Assembly (NCBI GenBank): GCA_946480915.1 | Contig: CAMLLO010000020.1 | Location: 1-64,000 of the forward strand | Direction: 5' to 3' | DNA: 64,000 nucleotides | Source: an uncultured Sphingobacteriaceae bacterium | Lineage (GTDB): Bacteria; Bacteroidota; Bacteroidia; Sphingobacteriales; Sphingobacteriaceae | In this document: piece by piece, positions 60,946 through 64,000 of the stretch | How the letters are laid out: each line of letters starts with the position of its first letter | How positions within the stretch are numbered: the stretch's first letter is position 1 | Notes under the pieces: model-generated | What the model was told of the DNA's origin: nothing | What the model saw: the letters and a program-made list of their open reading frames with translations, nothing else | Databases searched by the model: none | Position numbers and translations under genes: made by a program

Positions 60946-63108
60946 ATGAGTTATAACTTAATTAAAAAATCTTTCGATTTGGGCGATGGCCGTATAATCG
61001 AAATCGAAACCGGTAAGCTTGCCAAACAAGCTGATGGTTCTGTAGTAGTTAAAATGGGTGATACCATGTTGCTGGCTACTGTTGTGTCATCAAAAGAAGC
61101 TAAAGAAGGCATTGATTTTCTTCCTTTATCTGTTGATTACCAGGAAAAATATGCTGCCGCAGGACGTATCCCAGGAGGATTCCTTCGTCGCGAAGCTCGT
61201 TTATCTGATTACGAAGTTTTAATTTCCCGTTTGGTGGATCGTGCTTTGCGCCCGATGTTCCCCGAAGATTATCATGCAGATACACAAGTGATGATTTCAC
61301 TAATCTCTGCTGATAGAAATATAATGCCTGATGCTTTGGCTGGTTTAGCTGCTTCGGCTGCTCTTGCAGTATCAGATATTCCGTTTAACGGACCTATTTC
61401 TGAAGTACGTGTTGCTAAAATTGACGGAAAGCTGGTGATTAATCCATACTTGAGCGATTTAGAGCGTGCAACTTTAGAATTTATCGTAGCTGGTTCTGAA
61501 AATGATATCGGTATGGTTGAAGGCGAGTGTAGCGAGATTGATGAAGAAGAAATGATCGAGGCAATTGAATTCGCTCATAAAGCCATCAAAATCCAGGTTG
61601 CGGTTCAAAAAGAATTAATGGCTGAGGCTGGTAAAACAGTTAAACGTACTTATTCGCACGAGCATAGCAATCCGGCATTAAGAGAGCAGGTTTTTGCAGC
61701 TACTTATCAGCAGGTTTATGATGTAGCGAAATCGGGTTCTTCGAAACATGATCGCACTGATAGCTTTAAGCTTATCCAGGATACATTCATTATTTCTTTA
61801 GGAGAAGAAATAGATGATATCACCAAAGGTCTTGCTAAGAAATATTTCCATGATGTTCAATACGATGCTATTCGTAACTTAATTCTTGATGAAGGAATTC
61901 GTTTAGATGGCCGTGACGTACGTACTGTACGCCCAATCTGGAGTGAAATAGGTTATTTACCAGCAGCTCATGGTTCCGCTGTATTTACCCGTGGAGAAAC
62001 CCAATCATTAACTACTGTTACATTAGGTACTAAACTTGATGAGCAGATGATTGATGGAGCTTTCTTTAACGGATATCAAAAATTCATTTTACATTATAAT
62101 TTCCCGGGTTTCTCAACTGGCGAAGTTCGTCCGAACAGGGGAGCTGGCCGTCGCGAAATCGGTCACGGAAATTTAGCCCTTCGTTCTTTGAAAAAAGTAA
62201 TGCCAGGAGAAGAGGAAAATCCATACACAGTACGTATTGTATCTGATATCTTAGAATCAAATGGTTCTTCGTCAATGGCTACGGTTTGTGCAGGTACATT
62301 AGCATTAATGGATGCAGGTGTAAAATTAAAAGCTCCTGTTTCTGGTATTGCCATGGGATTAATCACTGACGAAAAGACCGGAAAATACGCTGTATTATCT
62401 GATATTCTGGGTGATGAAGATCATTTGGGAGATATGGACTTTAAAGTTACAGGTACTGAAAAAGGTATTGTGGCTTGTCAGATGGACTTAAAAATCAACG
62501 GGTTAAAATGGGAAGTATTAAGAGATGCTTTACATCAGGCTAAAGAAGGTCGCCTTCATATCTTAAATGAAATGAAGAAAACGATTTCTGAACCTCGCGC
62601 AGAGTTGAAACCACATGCTCCTCGTTTAGAGATGCTTAGAATTGATAAAGAATTCATTGGTGCCGTTATCGGTCCAGGTGGAAAAGTTATCCAGGAAATG
62701 CAACGCGAAACTGGCGCAACTATCACTATTGAAGAAAAAGACAATCAAGGTGTGATAAGTATTTTTGCTCCGGGTAAGGATGCAATTGATGCTGCCGTTA
62801 AGCGTATCAAAAATATTGTAGCTAAACCTGAAGTTGGAGAAATCTATGAAGGTAAAGTGAAATCAATTATGCCTTTCGGAGCATTTGTTGAAATCATGCC
62901 GGGTAAAGATGGTTTATTGCATATTTCTGAAATTGATTGGAAACGTTACGAATCAATGGAAGGTGTTTTCAATGTTGGTGACGAAGTTAGAGTGAAACTG
63001 CTTGAAGTTGATAAACAAGGTAAACTTAAATTATCAAGAAAGGCACTTATTCCTCGTCCTCCAAAACCGGAAGAAAAAAAACCTGAAGGTTCTGCACCTA
63101 CAACATAA
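60946..63108 (+). CDS. pnp: Polyribonucleotide nucleotidyltransferase (PNPase)
   Basis: A 720-aa phosphorolytic 3'-5' exoribonuclease. Two RNase PH-like domains (about 10-220 and 320-550) flank an all-alpha domain. The second has [12 protein letters not shown] and [23 protein letters not shown] catalytic-region motifs. The KH domain has IGPGGKVIQ (about residue 570), and an S1 domain follows ([28 protein letters not shown]). The C-terminus is a short Pro/Lys-rich tail. The leader between the rpsO terminator and the start could be a self-regulation site. Confidence 0.95.
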   Translation: MSYNLIKKSFDLGDGRIIEIETGKLAKQADGSVVVKMGDTMLLATVVSSKEAKEGIDFLPLSVDYQEKYAAAGRIPGGFLRREARLSDYEVLISRLVDRALRPMFPEDYHADTQVMISLISADRNIMPDALAGLAASAALAVSDIPFNGPISEVRVAKIDGKLVINPYLSDLERATLEFIVAGSENDIGMVEGECSEIDEEEMIEAIEFAHKAIKIQVAVQKELMAEAGKTVKRTYSHEHSNPALREQVFAATYQQVYDVAKSGSSKHDRTDSFKLIQDTFIISLGEEIDDITKGLAKKYFHDVQYDAIRNLILDEGIRLDGRDVRTVRPIWSEIGYLPAAHGSAVFTRGETQSLTTVTLGTKLDEQMIDGAFFNGYQKFILHYNFPGFSTGEVRPNRGAGRREIGHGNLALRSLKKVMPGEEENPYTVRIVSDILESNGSSSMATVCAGTLALMDAGVKLKAPVSGIAMGLITDEKTGKYAVLSDILGDEDHLGDMDFKVTGTEKGIVACQMDLKINGLKWEVLRDALHQAKEGRLHILNEMKKTISEPRAELKPHAPRLEMLRIDKEFIGAVIGPGGKVIQEMQRETGATITIEEKDNQGVISIFAPGKDAIDAAVKRIKNIVAKPEVGEIYEGKVKSIMPFGAFVEIMPGKDGLLHISEIDWKRYESMEGVFNVGDEVRVKLLEVDKQGKLKLSRKALIPRPPKPEEKKPEGSAPTT

Positions 63109-63110
63109 AA

Positions 63111-63146
63111 CAAAAAGCCTCGGTAAACCCGGGGCTTTGTTTTTAT
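63111..63146 (+). terminator. Intrinsic terminator after pnp
   Basis: AAGCCTCGG (63115-63123) pairs with CCGGGGCTT (63129-63137), one G-T pair, loop TAAAC, followed by TGTTTTTATT. Confidence 0.85.
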
Positions 63147-63322
63147 TATCACTTCGGATTTTTTAAAGTGCCAGTACTTATTCAGGTTTCAAAAAAGGTA
63201 AAATTGTATCAAACAAAAATAGCTTCCCGACGGTTTGCGATTTTTTTATACAATTTATTGAATTTCTATGAATTAGATATTATTTTTACTTATTTTGTGT
63301 TAAATTTATAAATACTACAAAA

Positions 63323-63613
63323 ATGCTACAGAAAACATTCGTAAAATCTAAAGGCGCATATAAAGTAAAATTTACTTTAAAGCCTGATCACGCAGAGAAA
63401 GTTGAATTGCTTGGACTAAATAGCGATTGGGAAACTCCGATTCAATTAATTAAGAAAAAAGACGGTTCGTTTTCTACCGAAGTAGCTTTACCTAAGGATA
63501 CAAAACATGAATTTAAATACCGTGTAAATAATACAGAATGGCTAACCGAGGAGGATGCCGACGCACAGCAGCCAAATGAGTTTGGTAGCACCAATAGCGT
63601 GCTTGTTCTTTAA
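63323..63613 (+). CDS. CBM48/early-set (glycogen-binding-like) single-domain protein
   Basis: A 96-aa protein forming one early-set beta-sandwich like the N-terminal domain of glycogen-branching enzymes and AMPK beta: VKFTLKPDHAEKVELLGLNSDWETPIQL then FSTEVALPKDTKHEFKYRVNNTEWLTEEDA. The Asn-Trp pair around NSDWE matches the glycogen-binding surface, so it may bind alpha-glucan. No enzyme domain is attached. Function unknown. It is a single gene with its own terminator. Confidence 0.78.
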   Translation: MLQKTFVKSKGAYKVKFTLKPDHAEKVELLGLNSDWETPIQLIKKKDGSFSTEVALPKDTKHEFKYRVNNTEWLTEEDADAQQPNEFGSTNSVLVL

Positions 63614-63646
63614 GAATCCCTAAAAATTAGATTGCAATCTTTTCAG

Positions 63647-63683
63647 GCTTTTCTATTCTTACGAATGGAAAAGCTTTTTTTTT
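63647..63683 (+). terminator. Intrinsic terminator after the CBM48-like gene
   Basis: GCTTTTCTATTC (63647-63658) pairs with GAATGGAAAAGC (63663-63674) over 12 positions with one G-T pair, loop TTAC, followed by a nine-base T run. Confidence 0.85.
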
Positions 63684-63736
63684 GAAAAGAAGTTGACATC
63701 ATATGTTTTAATTTGTTTTTATATACTTTTAAGGCA

Positions 63737-64000
63737 ATGGACACACAAAAATTAAATGCTGCTTTTAAATTATTCGACGCCTATAACAGCAAGGATCCGA
63801 AACAGTACAAATGTAACGGGGCAATTTTCCCTCAGGAACTTTTTTTCGCTGTTCACGTTTATGAATGGGTTAAGAAGCTCGATCCCGATGCAAGCGAGCC
63901 ATTATTGCTTGCATCGCGTTGCCAGCATATTGGCCGGTGGGAGGTGCCAAGGGAATCATATCCTGCAGGAAAAGCCGGATATTTAAATTGGCGAAGTAAT
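63737..64000 (+). CDS. DUF4202-family protein, N-terminal part (cut by window end)
   Basis: The frame from ATG 63737 runs open to the window edge (88 codons seen). It begins MDTQKLNAAFKLFDAYNSKD and shows FPQELFFAVHVYEWVKKLDP and LLLASRCQHIGRWEVPRESY, which I recognise as the DUF4202 pattern. The conserved His residues (FAVHVYEW, RCQHIGRW) suggest an HD-like metal site, but no activity is known to me. A plus-strand frame at 63756 in another register is its shadow. Confidence 0.8.
   Translation, partial: MDTQKLNAAFKLFDAYNSKDPKQYKCNGAIFPQELFFAVHVYEWVKKLDPDASEPLLLASRCQHIGRWEVPRESYPAGKAGYLNWRSN

Noticed and set aside
1..64000. tRNA, rRNA, CRISPR or insertion sequence
   Set aside because: No cloverleaf-like segments, regular spacer-repeat arrays, transposase frames or terminal inverted repeats were recognised by eye; a dedicated tRNAscan and IS search would settle it.

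Overview
The window reads as chromosome of a Bacteroidota bacterium, most likely of the Sphingobacteriales (Pedobacter-like). The grounds are low to moderate GC, almost no Shine-Dalgarno sequences, promoter -7 elements of the TAnnTTTG type lying close to start codons, and lineage-typical genes: GldC, a type IX secretion plug-type lipoprotein, an HsdR-N protein beside holA, a Cys-type CcmE, and a dihydroorotase with DQVH in place of DHVH. I saw no rRNA, tRNA, CRISPR array, integrase or transposase.

Region 1 (about 1-21.8 kb, all plus strand) is an exopolysaccharide or surface-glycan locus. In order it holds a broken sugar transferase, three GT4 glycosyltransferases, two asparagine-synthase-type amidotransferases, a UDP-glucuronate 4-epimerase-like enzyme, a PHP hydrolase paired with an ATP-grasp ligase, a NeuD/PglD-type acyltransferase, an initiating PglC-type sugar transferase, two tandem FemAB/GNAT-like acyltransferases, a lipoprotein with two internal repeats and a pectate-lyase-family (PL1) domain, a DegT aminotransferase, a membrane CapD/PglF-type dehydratase and a small HTH protein. 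Dehydratase, aminotransferase, acyltransferase and PglC-type transferase match the logic of a diacetyl-bacillosamine-type priming pathway. The epimerase, AsnB enzymes and PL1 protein suggest a galacturonate-containing, amidated glycan with its own lyase. No flippase, polymerase or export gene lies in the window, so the locus probably continues upstream.

Region 2 (about 22-31 kb) holds an RRM RNA-binding protein, a small secreted NTF2-like protein, a 2-hydroxyacid dehydrogenase and a phosphohexomutase. They are followed by a second glycan patch (AT-rich glycosyltransferase-like gene, MBOAT O-acyltransferase, SGNH-like partner) and then an EVE-domain protein.

Region 3 (31-46 kb) is mostly housekeeping: thioesterase, type IX secretion plug-like lipoprotein, ABC-F ATPase, valyl-tRNA synthetase, HsdR-N protein, holA, dihydroorotase, DEAD-box helicase, gldC and an O6-alkylguanine methyltransferase.

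Region 4 (45-54 kb) holds the cytochrome c maturation genes ccmB, ccmC, ccmD-like, ccmE and ccmF, interrupted by a methyltransferase and glutamate dehydrogenase, followed by a DUF2520 protein, a 2Fe-2S ferredoxin and iscX. Region 5 (54-64 kb) holds a KdsC-like phosphatase, maf, ppx/gppA, a two-gene ABC exporter, a lone receiver protein, ddl, a thioesterase, rpsO, pnp, a CBM48-like small protein and the start of a DUF4202 gene cut by the window edge.

A recurring feature is short degenerate repeats of 7- or 8-bp period, often in two opposed arms that could fold into imperfect hairpins. They lie in several intergenic gaps, and two heptamer tracts lie in frame inside valS. This is the most unexpected sequence-level signal here.
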